Positions 8,733-18,594 of a stretch of 21,520 nucleotides of DNA are shown piece after piece. A program made the position numbers and the translations under genes. The notes under the pieces were generated by a model. That model saw nothing but the letters and a program-made list of their open reading frames with translations. It searched no databases and was not told where the DNA came from. The stretch covers positions 1 through 21,520 of the forward strand of contig ONXZ01000001.1 in assembly GCA_900321905.1 (NCBI GenBank). Direction: 5' to 3'. Each line of letters starts with the position of its first letter. Within the stretch, counting starts at the first letter, position 1. The DNA comes from an uncultured Eubacteriales bacterium (lineage in GTDB: Bacteria; Bacillota; Clostridia; Oscillospirales; Acutalibacteraceae).

Positions 8733-8758
8733 AAAATAGCGACATCAGTCGCTATTTT
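8733..8758 (-). terminator. Terminator of the pseudouridine synthase-PLC-luxS-degV operon
   Basis: On the minus strand, AAAATAGCGAC pairs with GTCGCTATTTT around a 4-base loop and is followed by more T. The degV stop codon (TAG, 8752-8754) is part of the stem. Confidence 0.85.
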
Positions 8759-9612
8759 GAATACGATACTATTATTCCCCCATTAGCCGCATAAGTGGAG
8801 TTAAGTCCGCTTGCCTTGACGATTTCAACATCGCCGAAAGGTGCGACAGCGGCAATTTTTTCTGCCACAAACTCCGCCTTTTCCCTGCAGCAGACGTGAG
8901 TTATAATCAGTCGCTTATCAGCAAGGTCAATGCCTGCAACATTTTCGCCGATGATGTTTGCCATCTTGACAATCGCGCGGTTCATTGCAATGTCCTGCGC
9001 AGCAAGTTTGATATTACCTTCCTGCGTACGCTCAAACACCATCTTGAGTTTGAGTTTTTTTAGGATAGTAGCCGCAAGCGCAAACAGCCTGCCGTTTTTC
9101 TTGAGTACGTCAAGCGACTCAAGGCAGAAATACAGTGCAGTGTGATTGACGATATAGTCCTCAACCGTGCTGACAACAGTATCAAAATCAGTGCCGGCGT
9201 CGCCGAGTGCTTTTATTTTTTCCACTGCAAGGCTCTCAATACCCGAAGTTGCGAGAGAGTTAAAAACGTGAATTTTCTTTGTGCTGTCAGGGTGTTCCTC
9301 TTTGTAGAGTTCAACGCCCTGCAAGGCGCTGTTATATGTGCCTGACAGTTTGTCCGTAATAGTGATGAGGTACAAATCGTCCTCCTCGCAGTCGAGGGCG
9401 CTCGCCCAGGCGTCAGGCGACGGACACGCAGTCCTTGCAACGTCGTTAAACTCAACCGTGCGGCGAATATAATCGTCCTGGTCAAAATTTTCGTCGTCAA
9501 GTATGCGGTAATCGCCAATTTCAAGTGTGAGCGGTACAAATGTAATGTTTGTCCAGTCTGCCATCTGTGCAGTTCTGTCGCAGCACGAATCTGCAATAAT
9601 TCTGTAACTCAT
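8752..9612 (-). CDS. DegV family fatty-acid-binding protein
   Basis: DegV proteins bind a fatty acid between two domains. In Firmicutes some (FakB) present fatty acids to the kinase FakA for phosphorylation and use in phospholipids. The 286-residue length is normal. The family landmarks are an N-terminal ADSCCD segment (residues 7-12), TACPSPDAW (61-69), the ligand-loop motif SGTYNSA (90-96), and a C-terminal GGIIVSY. The ATG lies 2 bases after the luxS stop, and its ribosome binding site GAGGAA is formed by the last luxS codons. It is last in a four-gene operon. No fakA is in the window, so the FakB role is only a family-level inference. The usual DS after the central strand is NS here (VFNSLATSG), a mild divergence. 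Confidence 0.88.
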   Translation of the reverse strand: MSYRIIADSCCDRTAQMADWTNITFVPLTLEIGDYRILDDENFDQDDYIRRTVEFNDVARTACPSPDAWASALDCEEDDLYLITITDKLSGTYNSALQGVELYKEEHPDSTKKIHVFNSLATSGIESLAVEKIKALGDAGTDFDTVVSTVEDYIVNHTALYFCLESLDVLKKNGRLFALAATILKKLKLKMVFERTQEGNIKLAAQDIAMNRAIVKMANIIGENVAGIDLADKRLIITHVCCREKAEFVAEKIAAVAPFGDVEIVKASGLNSTYAANGGIIVSYSK

Positions 9613-9614
9613 AA

Positions 9615-10088
9615 TTATTCCTCAGTTTCTGAAGTCGGATATTCCAAATCCTCTTTTGTCCAGTCCTTGATAACGTCAAGGAATTCTTTTGCTTCCTCTT
9701 TTGCCTGCGGCAGATTATGCTCAAGGCAGTTAGCGCAGTCCTTGTGCGAAGCGTTTGGGATTCTGCCCCAAAAATCGGCAATGTACTGAAAGCCGTCTTT
9801 GATAAGTTGAATTGTATAATTGTCAGTGAGTCTCCTTGTCAGCAGATAAAAACCTGTGCGGCTGCTCATCGCGCCGAAAAATACAATATTGTCGCCAAAC
9901 TCTGTTTTACTGAGATACGCCTTAAAGATATGCTCAATAGTGTGCAGCGCCGAATTTGTAAGATAATCGCCTCTGTTCGGCTCTTTCAGCCTGATGTCGT
10001 AAGTTGTGATATCGTCATCAATGCGGCTGATATAAATACCTTTTTTAAGAATGTCGTAGTTAATGTTATCACTTGGTGTAAGTTTCAT
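9615..10088 (-). CDS. luxS: Divergent LuxS-like protein with the catalytic cysteine replaced by serine
   Basis: LuxS cleaves S-ribosylhomocysteine to homocysteine and DPD, the precursor of AI-2, using a metal held by two His and one Cys. This 157-residue protein has the family length and fold signature: YDIRLKEPN (30-38), HTIEH (49-53; metal ligands H49 and H53, catalytic E52), RTGFY (77-81), and DCANCLEH (117-124; metal ligand C118, usually CGNY-x-x-H). The residue before RTGFY, Cys84 in the Bacillus enzyme and a general acid/base, is Ser76 here (codons AGC AGC for Ser75-Ser76). Spacing between the other ligands is consistent with a 3-residue deletion. The start overlaps the upstream stop as TGATG, so translation is coupled. 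It could be a slow lyase or a repurposed protein. No pfs or methionine-cycle gene is in the window. Confidence 0.85.
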   Translation of the reverse strand: MKLTPSDNINYDILKKGIYISRIDDDITTYDIRLKEPNRGDYLTNSALHTIEHIFKAYLSKTEFGDNIVFFGAMSSRTGFYLLTRRLTDNYTIQLIKDGFQYIADFWGRIPNASHKDCANCLEHNLPQAKEEAKEFLDVIKDWTKEDLEYPTSETEE

Positions 10089-11026
10089 CAGTCAGTTACC
10101 TCTAATCCGCTTAAAAATGATATGTTGCCCGTGACTTCATAAGCAGTTTTTTCGCCCCTGCAGAGCGCTTCAAATCCGTCAATAAGACCCAGTGCGTCCA
10201 CTTTTGCCCGCTCAAACAGTTCTTCAAAACTGTCGCTATGCGTAGTTTTATCGTAGGGTGAAGTCCAAGCCTTATTCTTTATATTAGCACAATTATCAGC
10301 AATTTCCAAGTCCTTTGGCTTAATTGATGCCGAAAATTTGAAATTTTTTATCAAAGGAGCGAGCGGTGTTTCAATACCTTTGGCAATGCGCCTGATATTG
10401 CCCTTTTCGTCACGGAGCATATCCTGCAAATCGGCTGTGTCGGTGATAGCGCGGACAATCTCATCCTCGCTCACATCGCGCTCTGTCGCCCTTTTTATGA
10501 CAGAATTCATAAGTCTGCTGATTTCATTATACGCGGCGGTGCTGTCGGTAAATGTCGCTTTTGAGTCGAAAAGTGACGGAGGGTAAATTCCGCAGCGGTG
10601 ATACAGCAAATAAGTGTCAACAGCGTGTTCAACAATGTTGTGCGCAGCAAGCGGATGAATGTGCTTGTTTACCGCTGTCATCTCGTCCTGTCGTGCGTAA
10701 ACATACGGGTGACAGTTGCGGTCAAGCGCATAGTGCAAAATGTAAGCGTAGATATACGATTTTGCTATATCGCGGTTTTCACTTATATCAAGGTAATCCC
10801 TGAACGCTTCAAACTGTTTTTCGCTTTTTCCGCGGTGAAGCGCCGAAGATACGGAACTGAGTGATTTATAAATCTTAAAAGGCGGCCACAGACGGTGGAA
10901 CAGGAATATATCAGGTCCCTGGCAGCCAACGCCGCCGACTTTGAAATCAAATTCAAAATCTGCTTTTTTGAGCAGTTCTTCTTTAAGTTCATCTAAAAAT
11001 ATATAATGTGTTGCAAATGCAGGCAT
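10088..11026 (-). CDS. Zinc-dependent phospholipase C-like protein, intracellular
   Basis: The 312-residue product resembles the zinc-dependent phospholipase C / S1-P1 nuclease superfamily, helical proteins that bind metals through scattered His and Asp. Visible candidate ligands are H7 (ATHYIF), D39 (GCQGPDIF), H98 and D102 with H106 (HYALDRNCHPYV), and E133-H134 with D137 (NIVEHAVD). There is no signal peptide, unlike secreted clostridial alpha-toxins, so it probably acts in the cytoplasm on an unknown substrate. The ATG has a clear AAAGGAG site. The stop overlaps the luxS-like start (TGATG). Upstream, a heptamer repeat array separates it from the pseudouridine synthase gene, and no promoter is visible there. 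The family call is fairly secure; the enzymatic role is inferred. Confidence 0.75.
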   Translation of the reverse strand: MPAFATHYIFLDELKEELLKKADFEFDFKVGGVGCQGPDIFLFHRLWPPFKIYKSLSSVSSALHRGKSEKQFEAFRDYLDISENRDIAKSYIYAYILHYALDRNCHPYVYARQDEMTAVNKHIHPLAAHNIVEHAVDTYLLYHRCGIYPPSLFDSKATFTDSTAAYNEISRLMNSVIKRATERDVSEDEIVRAITDTADLQDMLRDEKGNIRRIAKGIETPLAPLIKNFKFSASIKPKDLEIADNCANIKNKAWTSPYDKTTHSDSFEELFERAKVDALGLIDGFEALCRGEKTAYEVTGNISFLSGLEVTD

Positions 11027-11047
11027 TAGTTCTCCTTTCAGTGAAAA

Positions 11048-11082
11048 CAGTTAGCAGTTAGCCGTAAGCAGTTAGCAGTTGT
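11048..11082. repeat. Solitary tandem heptamer array (CAGTTAG)
   Basis: There are five exact 7-bp periods: CAGTTAG, CAGTTAG, CCGTAAG, CAGTTAG, CAGTTGT. The organisation matches the arms of the three double-hairpin elements, but there is no second arm and no core. It fills the gap between the pseudouridine synthase stop and the binding site of the next gene. Confidence 0.75.
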
Positions 11083-11085
11083 TGG

Positions 11086-11925
11086 TTAGAGTCTGATGTC
11101 AGACGGAAAGTCGCAGGTAATGTGCATTTTCTTTCCACTTACAGGGTGTTTAAAGTAAATATCTTTGCAATGCAGAGCCTGTCGGTTAATTACCGAGCAA
11201 TCGCCGCCGTAAAGCGAATCGCCAACAAGCGGGTGTCCGATATGCGCCATATGCACCCTGATTTGGTGCGTTCTGCCGGTTTCAAGTTTGCACCTGACAA
11301 GCGTGTTATCGCCAACTGTTTTGACCACTTCATAGTGCGTTACGGCACGTTCCCCATCGCCGCTCACTTTGCGTTTGATAATGCTGTCCCCACAGCGCGC
11401 AATGGGAGCGTCAACAGTGCCGCTATTTTCAAGTCTGCCGCTTACAAGGGCGTAGTAATCCTTGTCAATATTACCTGCGAGTTTTGCAGCCGCAAGCGCG
11501 TGCTTTGCGACAAGCACAAGTCCGCTTGTATCGCGGTCAAGACGGAACACTGCGCGAAACGCTGTGTCCTCATCAAGATGGAACGCCACAAAGTTTGACA
11601 GTGTGTCGCCGATATGATTGCGGCTCTCGTGAACAGGCATAAACGGCGGCTTGTCAAGCGCAATAATATCCTCGTCCTCGAAGCATATTTCAACATCCAT
11701 TTTGGCAGGCGACGGCATATGTCCCCTGTTTTCAATGAGTATACACAGTTTGTCGCCGCACTTTAAAGTGTCAATCGTGCGGGCAAAGGTGCCGTTTACT
11801 GTTACGCCGTTTTCCGTTTGACGCAGTTTAGTGAGCAAAGCGCTCGAAACACCAAAGGCTTTCAGGTAATCTTTTATGGTAACGCCGTTATCCTTTTCAG
11901 TTGCGGTAAACTCTATTTTTCTCAT
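11086..11925 (-). CDS. RluA/RluD-family pseudouridine synthase
   Basis: Members of this family convert specific uridines of rRNA or tRNA to pseudouridine. An S4-like RNA-binding segment (about 15-65: LTKLRQTENGVTVNG) is followed by the catalytic domain. The signature RLDRDTSG is at 128-135 with catalytic Asp130; the preceding residue, usually His, is Phe. Conserved ETGRTHQIRVHMAHIGHPLVGD follows in the C-terminal half. The target site cannot be named from sequence alone. The ATG at 11925 (MRKIEF) is chosen because family members begin there. In-frame ATG 11934 and GTG 11949 lie upstream, but the predicted transcript starts at or next to the 11925 codon. It is the first gene of a four-gene operon, divergent from the PHP gene. 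Confidence 0.88.
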   Translation of the reverse strand: MRKIEFTATEKDNGVTIKDYLKAFGVSSALLTKLRQTENGVTVNGTFARTIDTLKCGDKLCILIENRGHMPSPAKMDVEICFEDEDIIALDKPPFMPVHESRNHIGDTLSNFVAFHLDEDTAFRAVFRLDRDTSGLVLVAKHALAAAKLAGNIDKDYYALVSGRLENSGTVDAPIARCGDSIIKRKVSGDGERAVTHYEVVKTVGDNTLVRCKLETGRTHQIRVHMAHIGHPLVGDSLYGGDCSVINRQALHCKDIYFKHPVSGKKMHITCDFPSDIRL

Positions 11926-11932
11926 AGATTCC

Positions 11933-11961
11933 ATATTAATAAAAAACACTCAAAAAGTCAA
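11933..11961 (-). promoter_or_regulatory. Promoter of the pseudouridine synthase operon
   Basis: On the minus strand, -35 TTGACT (11956-11961) and -10 TAATAT (11933-11938) are 17 bases apart. The -10 ends 7 bases before the chosen ATG, so the transcript would be leaderless or nearly so. It is adjacent to the divergent promoter of the PHP gene. Confidence 0.55.
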
Positions 11962-11964
11962 TGA

Positions 11965-11993
11965 TTGAATTTGACGACACGCGGTGTTATAAT
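11965..11993 (+). promoter_or_regulatory. Promoter of the PHP-alkD pair
   Basis: The -35 TTGAAT (11965-11970) and an extended -10 TGT-TATAAT (hexamer 11988-11993) are 17 bases apart. Transcription would start near 12000, giving a leader of about 15 bases that is almost entirely ribosome binding site (AGGAAGTG). Confidence 0.7.
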
Positions 11994-12014
11994 GTACAAA
12001 AGGAAGTGAAATTT

Positions 12015-13004
12015 ATGAACAGACGCTGGTTTAAGGGTGACACTCACCTGCACACCACTAATTCAGACGGCATTTTGCACCAGTACGAACTGATTGAACG
12101 TTGCAAAAAAGCAGGCTTTGACTGGGCAATTATCACCGACCACAACTTTAACACGGTTGAAAAATCGTACTCAAGCGACGGGCTTACCGTTATTCAGGGT
12201 CAGGAACTCACAGGCAATAACGGTCACGTCAATGTCTGGGGCGCTGAAATTCCGTTTGAGCCGCCGTATAATCTTGAAAATCTTGAGGCATACAAAGCAA
12301 TCACCGACGCAGCAAAAATGAGAGGCGCAACCGTAAGCGTTAACCACCCGTTTTGCTCAAACTGTCCTTACAGAATGGACCTTGACGGCATAGGTATGGA
12401 CTGCGTGGAAGTGTGGAACACTATCCAACACTCCGATAATAACAAGGCGCTTGCCTGGTGGGTGAGCAAACTCGACAGCGGCGAAAAAATCGGCGCAGTC
12501 GGCGGCTCTGACTTCCACCGTGACTACGGGGTTAGAATATTCGGCATGCCCACCACAGTCACTCACGCAAAAAGCAACTCTCCTGACGACATTTTGCAGG
12601 CGCTGCGTGAAGGAAGAAGCGTTGTCACAAACACGCCTGACAGTTCAATGATTTACCTCACTGCTGAGGAAGCAGAACTTGGCGACACAATAGCACTCGG
12701 CGGCGGTATTACAGGCAAAATCACAGCGACAAAACTGCACGCAGGTTTTGTGCTTAAAGTATTTAACAACAGCAAAATCATCTATCAGCACAAGGCGACT
12801 TCGTTTGAAAAGTCGCATACGGCTCACTTTGGAATACGCGAAAAAGGATATATTCGCGCCGAGATTGACTACAAACTCTCTGCCCCTGCAAAAAAGATAC
12901 TCGGCTTTGCCGAAAAAACGTTCCTCACTGCCCAGGGCGCACCCACACCAGAAACGGCGGACGAACTGTTTTGGGCGTTCACAAATCCGATTTGGATAGA
13001 ATAA
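12015..13004 (+). CDS. PHP-domain metal-dependent phosphoesterase, CehA/McbA-like
   Basis: PHP domains are metal-binding hydrolases acting on phosphoesters or related substrates; the substrate here is unknown. The 329-residue protein shows the full set of PHP motifs: GDTHLHTTNSDG (8-19), ITDHN (40-44), GQELT (62-66), VNHPF (109-113) and GGSDFH (163-168), which together supply the usual His/Asp/Glu metal ligands. The C-terminal region from about 200 is beta-rich, as in stand-alone CehA-like members, and there is no polymerase or histidinol-phosphatase context. The ATG at 12015 is chosen because it follows AGGAAGTG and because the first motif starts soon after; an in-frame ATG at 11961 lies upstream of the promoter. 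No signal peptide is visible. It is co-transcribed with an AlkD-like gene 2 bases downstream. Confidence 0.87.
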   Translation: MNRRWFKGDTHLHTTNSDGILHQYELIERCKKAGFDWAIITDHNFNTVEKSYSSDGLTVIQGQELTGNNGHVNVWGAEIPFEPPYNLENLEAYKAITDAAKMRGATVSVNHPFCSNCPYRMDLDGIGMDCVEVWNTIQHSDNNKALAWWVSKLDSGEKIGAVGGSDFHRDYGVRIFGMPTTVTHAKSNSPDDILQALREGRSVVTNTPDSSMIYLTAEEAELGDTIALGGGITGKITATKLHAGFVLKVFNNSKIIYQHKATSFEKSHTAHFGIREKGYIRAEIDYKLSAPAKKILGFAEKTFLTAQGAPTPETADELFWAFTNPIWIE

Positions 13005-13006
13005 TT

Positions 13007-13684
13007 ATGACCGAAATACAAACTTATTTATGCAGTAATCAGGACCTGAAGTATCGCGACTTTCAGTCAAAACTGATACCGACTGTTGACAAAAGTTATT
13101 TTATCGGTGTTCGCACACCTGTGCTGCGCGCTTATGCAAAAGAGGTTGCAAAAAACGAAATCAGGCACGAATTCCTTGCCGAACTTCCGCACGCCACTTT
13201 TGATGAAAACCAGTTGCACGCCTTTGTGATTTCGCTCACAAAAGATTTTGACGAGTGCGTGCGCGAGGTGCAGGCATTTTTGCCATACGTTAACAACTGG
13301 GCGACCTGCGACCAGATGAGCCCGAAAGTGTTTAAAAAGCACCGTGACAAACTGCTGCCGCTGATTGACAAATGGCTTGAGAGCGGCAGAGAATACACCG
13401 TGCGTTTTGGCATAAAAATGGTTATGGAGCATTTTCTCGATGAGGATTTCCGCGAGGAGTATATGAAAAAGATCGCCCGTATCAGGAGCGACAAATACTA
13501 CATAAATATGATGATTGCGTGGTACTTTGCGACTGCGCTTGCAAAGCAGTACGACGCCGCCGTGAAATACATTGAAAGCGGTGCGATTGACACCTGGACT
13601 CACAATAAGGCAATCCAAAAAGCACGCGAAAGTTTCCGCGTATCAGACGAACACAAACAACATCTGATATCATTAAAAAAATAA
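13007..13684 (+). CDS. AlkD-like DNA alkylation repair protein
   Basis: AlkD proteins are HEAT-like-repeat DNA glycosylases that excise alkylated purines without flipping the base. This 225-residue protein is all-helical. It keeps the spacing of the key residues of Bacillus cereus AlkD: W98 and D102 (NNWATCDQM) correspond to Trp109 and catalytic Asp113, R133 (YTVRFG) to Arg148, and W172 (IAWYFA) to Trp187. The R-to-W distance of 39 residues is the same as in the reference. The ATG at 13007 is 2 bases after the PHP-gene stop; a TTG at 12971 would overlap that gene and is disfavoured. The binding site is weak, so translation is probably coupled. The stop abuts a bidirectional terminator shared with the atp operon. 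Confidence 0.87.
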   Translation: MTEIQTYLCSNQDLKYRDFQSKLIPTVDKSYFIGVRTPVLRAYAKEVAKNEIRHEFLAELPHATFDENQLHAFVISLTKDFDECVREVQAFLPYVNNWATCDQMSPKVFKKHRDKLLPLIDKWLESGREYTVRFGIKMVMEHFLDEDFREEYMKKIARIRSDKYYINMMIAWYFATALAKQYDAAVKYIESGAIDTWTHNKAIQKARESFRVSDEHKQHLISLKK

Positions 13685-13707
13685 GGACTGCAAGTGCAGT
13701 CCTTTTT
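13683..13707. terminator. Bidirectional terminator between alkD-like gene and atpC
   Basis: AAGGACTGC (13683-13691) pairs perfectly with GCAGTCCTT (13696-13704) around an AAGT loop. It is followed by T runs in both directions and serves the convergent PHP-alkD and atp operons. Its left end overlaps the alkD-like stop codon. Confidence 0.9.
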
Positions 13708-13708
13708 G

Positions 13709-14122
13709 TTATATCTCGTGGCGATTCTTAATTTTGAGTCGTTCCATTGCGCGGGCGAGGTCGTCCATCGACTGATGGTACTCAAACAGCGATTGCTTTT
13801 GGCGAAGTTGCTCCTCAGCACGCTGTTTCGCCTCCTCTGCCCTGTCTTTGTCAATCTCCTCAGGGCGCTGGCACGAAATGCACACGACGGTAGCCTCGTT
13901 GTCAAAAAACTCAATGAAGCCGCTGCCGATAAATGCAAAAATTTCGTCACCCTCGGCAGGGGTAATCTTCATTTCGCCCGATTCAATCGGCGCAACACAA
14001 TTTTCGTGATTTGCAAGAAAGCCCATTAAGCCGTCGTCTGCAATCGGCAACACCAACTGCTGACATTCGCCCTCAAAAAACACACGACGTGAAGATACAA
14101 TTTTCAGTTTAAAAGTAGCCAT
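13709..14122 (-). CDS. atpC: F1 ATP synthase epsilon subunit
   Basis: Epsilon sits on the central stalk, couples the rotor to the catalytic head and can inhibit ATP hydrolysis. The 137-residue protein has the N-terminal beta-sandwich (MATFKLKIVSSRRVFFEGEC... with LPIADDGLMGFLANHENCV at about 25-43) and a charged helical C-terminal hairpin (about 85-137: RPEEIDKDRAEEAKQRAEEQL). Both domains are present, so it is full length. It is the last gene of the operon, 37 bases after atpD, with AGGTGAT as binding site, and ends 2 bases from the terminator T run. Confidence 0.95.
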   Translation of the reverse strand: MATFKLKIVSSRRVFFEGECQQLVLPIADDGLMGFLANHENCVAPIESGEMKITPAEGDEIFAFIGSGFIEFFDNEATVVCISCQRPEEIDKDRAEEAKQRAEEQLRQKQSLFEYHQSMDDLARAMERLKIKNRHEI

Positions 14123-14159
14123 ATTGTATCACCTGATTCATTAATCTAACGACTGCAAA

Positions 14160-16453
<2,294 letters not shown>

Positions 16454-16473
16454 ATATAATCTCCGAAAATAAT

Positions 16474-16592
16474 TGAGAATTGAGAGTTGAGAATTGAGAA
16501 TTAATGGCGGGACACCCGCACCCGATTTATAAATCAGGTGTGGACGGAGTCCACCCGAAATTCTCCATTCTCCATTCTACATTCTCAATTCC
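16474..16592 (+). repeat. Heptamer-armed double-hairpin element, copy 2, within the atp operon
   Basis: The left arm is TGAGAAT-type heptamers (TGAGAAT, TGAGAGT, TGAGAAT, TGAGAAT; 16474-16501). The right arm is ATTCTCC-type heptamers (16560-16592). GAATTGAGAAT (16491-16501) pairs perfectly with ATTCTCAATTC (16581-16591). The core has GCGGG-ACA-CCCGC (16507-16519), the palindrome GATTTATAAATC (16524-16535), and TGGAC-GGA-GTCCA (16541-16553). The last differs from its counterpart in copy 1 (AGGGC-GGA-GCCCT) by compensatory changes. The right arm supplies the atpA stop codon (16585-16587). In the atp mRNA this copy is in the antisense orientation relative to copy 3. Confidence 0.8.
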
Positions 16593-18594
16593 TAAAAGCC
16601 TTTGCAGCATTTAAAATACGTTCTCTCAAATCATCGTCAAGTACCTTTGTGGTGTTGATGTCAGAAATAATATCAGTATGCTGCTCGTCAAAGTAAACGA
16701 GCATATCGTTCTGATACTTTTTAATCTGCTCAACAGGCACATCAACAAAACCCTTGCCGATAGCCACAACAAGCGTAATAACCTGATGTGCAAGCGACAT
16801 AGGATGACCCAGCGGCTGCTTTAACAGTTCCATAAGTCCTTTACCGTACTGAAGTTGAGCCTTTGTGTCAGCGTCGAGGTCTGACGAGAACTGTGTGAAC
16901 ACTTCCATCTCCCTGAACTGTGCAAGGTCGACACGCAGCGAGCCTGCAGCCTTTTTCATAGCCTTTGTCTGTGCCGCGCCGCCAACACGCGATACAGACA
17001 GACCTACGTTAACAGCAGGGCGCTGACCGCTGAAGAAAAGGTCTGATTCAAGATAAATCTGACCGTCTGTGATTGAGATAACGTTTGTCGGAATGTAAGC
17101 CGACACGTCGCCTGCCTGTGTTTCGATAATAGGCAGAGCGGTGATTGAGCCGCCGCCGAGTTCCGGCGTAAGACGGCTTGAGCGCTCAAGAAGTCTTGAG
17201 TGCAGATAGAATACGTCGCCCGGATACGCTTCACGTCCCGGCGGACGCTCAAGAAGGAGTGATATTGCACGGTATGCTACAGCGTGCTTGCTCAAATCAT
17301 CATATACAATAAGGCAGTCCTTGCCCTGATACATAAAGTATTCTGCAATAGCGGTTGCCGAATACGGTGCAATGTACTGCAACGACGCAGGGTCTGAAGC
17401 AGTTGCGCAAACTACGATTGTATAGTCAAGCGCGCCGTGCTTTTCAAGGTCGCCCACAAGTTTTGCAACAGTTGACGCCTTCTGACCGATTGCATTGTAA
17501 ATACAGATACAGTCCTTGCCCTTTTGGTTAACGATTGTATCAAGCGCAATCGAAGTTTTACCTGTCTGCCTGTCGCCGATAATAAGTTCACGCTGACCTC
17601 TGCCGATAGGGAACATCGAGTCAATCGCAAGAATACCGGTTTCAAGCGGCTGAGATACAGACTTTCTGTCAACGATAGACGGAGCAGGCTGCTCAACAAG
17701 ACGGTAGTCGTCCGCGCTGATGTCGCCCTTGCCGTCAATCGGCTCACCGAGAGCGTTAACAATTCTGCCGATAAAGCCTTCGCCTACCGGCACACCCGCC
17801 TTTTTGTGCGAGCGTTTAACACGGCTGCCCTCGCTGATTTCGTCATCACTACCGAACAGAATACAGCCAACAGTATTCTTTTTGATGTCCTGCACCATAC
17901 CCTTGACGCCGGACTCAAAAATAATAATCTCGCCGTACATAACGGAGTCAAGTCCGTGTATGGTTGCAATGCCGTCGCCGACGCTGATAACGGTGCCGAT
18001 TTCCTCGCCTTTAGTTTCAAACTCAAAGTCTTTGATATCCTCTTTGAGTATCGAAATAATACCGCCTGCGTCAACTTCGTTATTCTTAACAGCGTTCTTT
18101 TCAACGCTTTCCTTAATTTCGCGGAGTTTTGTTTTAAGGCTGCGGTCAAACTGCCTGCCTGCAACGTCGATAATAAAACCGCCGAGGAGCGACGCGTCCT
18201 TGATAACCTCAATCTTAGCGTCGGCAGCGCCCGTTTCCTTCATAACAAACGCCTTAAAGCCGTCCAGTTGTTCATCTGTCGGCTCTGTAACACAGCGTAT
18301 AACCGCGTTTGCAATATTATTCTTTTTGTCAAGTTCCGCAAGGTAAGCCTTTGCAATTTCGCCAAAGTCGCAAACACGCATATCCTCGCTGATAGTGAGG
18401 AGCGCGCCCCTTACTGATGCAGGGAATAACTCGCCGATTGCAGTTTCCTTTTCCGCAAGCGGAACAGACGGACTGTCAAGGATAGCGCAAACTTCATCAG
18501 TTGCGCCTATAACAGCCTTTGCCTTTTCAATATCATCTGCACTTGCATTTGATTTAAGCAGTGCAGAAATGTATTCGTCCATTTTCTGAATCAT
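16585..18594 (-). CDS. atpHA: Fused F1 ATP synthase delta-alpha subunit
   Basis: A single 669-residue frame contains two subunits. Residues 1 to about 165 are delta (stator cap joining b to the head); the diagnostic C-terminal motif is [21 protein letters not shown] (132-152) followed by KLREIKES. From about 176 the alpha subunit begins with its N-terminal helix ([15 protein letters not shown]) and VGDGIA (205-210), then P-loop GDRQTGKT (340-347), to a normal end (AAKAFRN). Both halves are nearly full length (about 170 and 494; usual about 178 and 500). No in-frame ATG, GTG or TTG occurs between codons 119 and 218, and no ATG in any frame over 17941-18240, so separate alpha translation is not supported. 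The start overlaps the atpF stop as TAATG. The stop TGA lies in a heptamer repeat. Confidence 0.93.
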   Translation of the reverse strand: MIQKMDEYISALLKSNASADDIEKAKAVIGATDEVCAILDSPSVPLAEKETAIGELFPASVRGALLTISEDMRVCDFGEIAKAYLAELDKKNNIANAVIRCVTEPTDEQLDGFKAFVMKETGAADAKIEVIKDASLLGGFIIDVAGRQFDRSLKTKLREIKESVEKNAVKNNEVDAGGIISILKEDIKDFEFETKGEEIGTVISVGDGIATIHGLDSVMYGEIIIFESGVKGMVQDIKKNTVGCILFGSDDEISEGSRVKRSHKKAGVPVGEGFIGRIVNALGEPIDGKGDISADDYRLVEQPAPSIVDRKSVSQPLETGILAIDSMFPIGRGQRELIIGDRQTGKTSIALDTIVNQKGKDCICIYNAIGQKASTVAKLVGDLEKHGALDYTIVVCATASDPASLQYIAPYSATAIAEYFMYQGKDCLIVYDDLSKHAVAYRAISLLLERPPGREAYPGDVFYLHSRLLERSSRLTPELGGGSITALPIIETQAGDVSAYIPTNVISITDGQIYLESDLFFSGQRPAVNVGLSVSRVGGAAQTKAMKKAAGSLRVDLAQFREMEVFTQFSSDLDADTKAQLQYGKGLMELLKQPLGHPMSLAHQVITLVVAIGKGFVDVPVEQIKKYQNDMLVYFDEQHTDIISDINTTKVLDDDLRERILNAAKAFRN

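Noticed and set aside
16474..16592. Heptamer arrays considered as a CRISPR or as a phase-variable coding repeat
   Set aside because: Units of 7 bp have no spacers and no cas genes are near. The arrays are almost entirely intergenic, touching coding sequence only at stop codons.
18050..18110. Possible assembly frameshift creating the delta-alpha fusion
   Set aside because: The reading frame continues through a sensible linker, and no hidden stop plus start-codon pair with a binding site is present: no ATG exists in any frame from 17941 to 18240. Read-level checking is still worthwhile.
17524..18417. 297-codon plus-strand open frame opposite the delta-alpha gene
   Set aside because: It is an antisense shadow of a clearly coding gene; the product is low-complexity with no motif, promoter or binding site.
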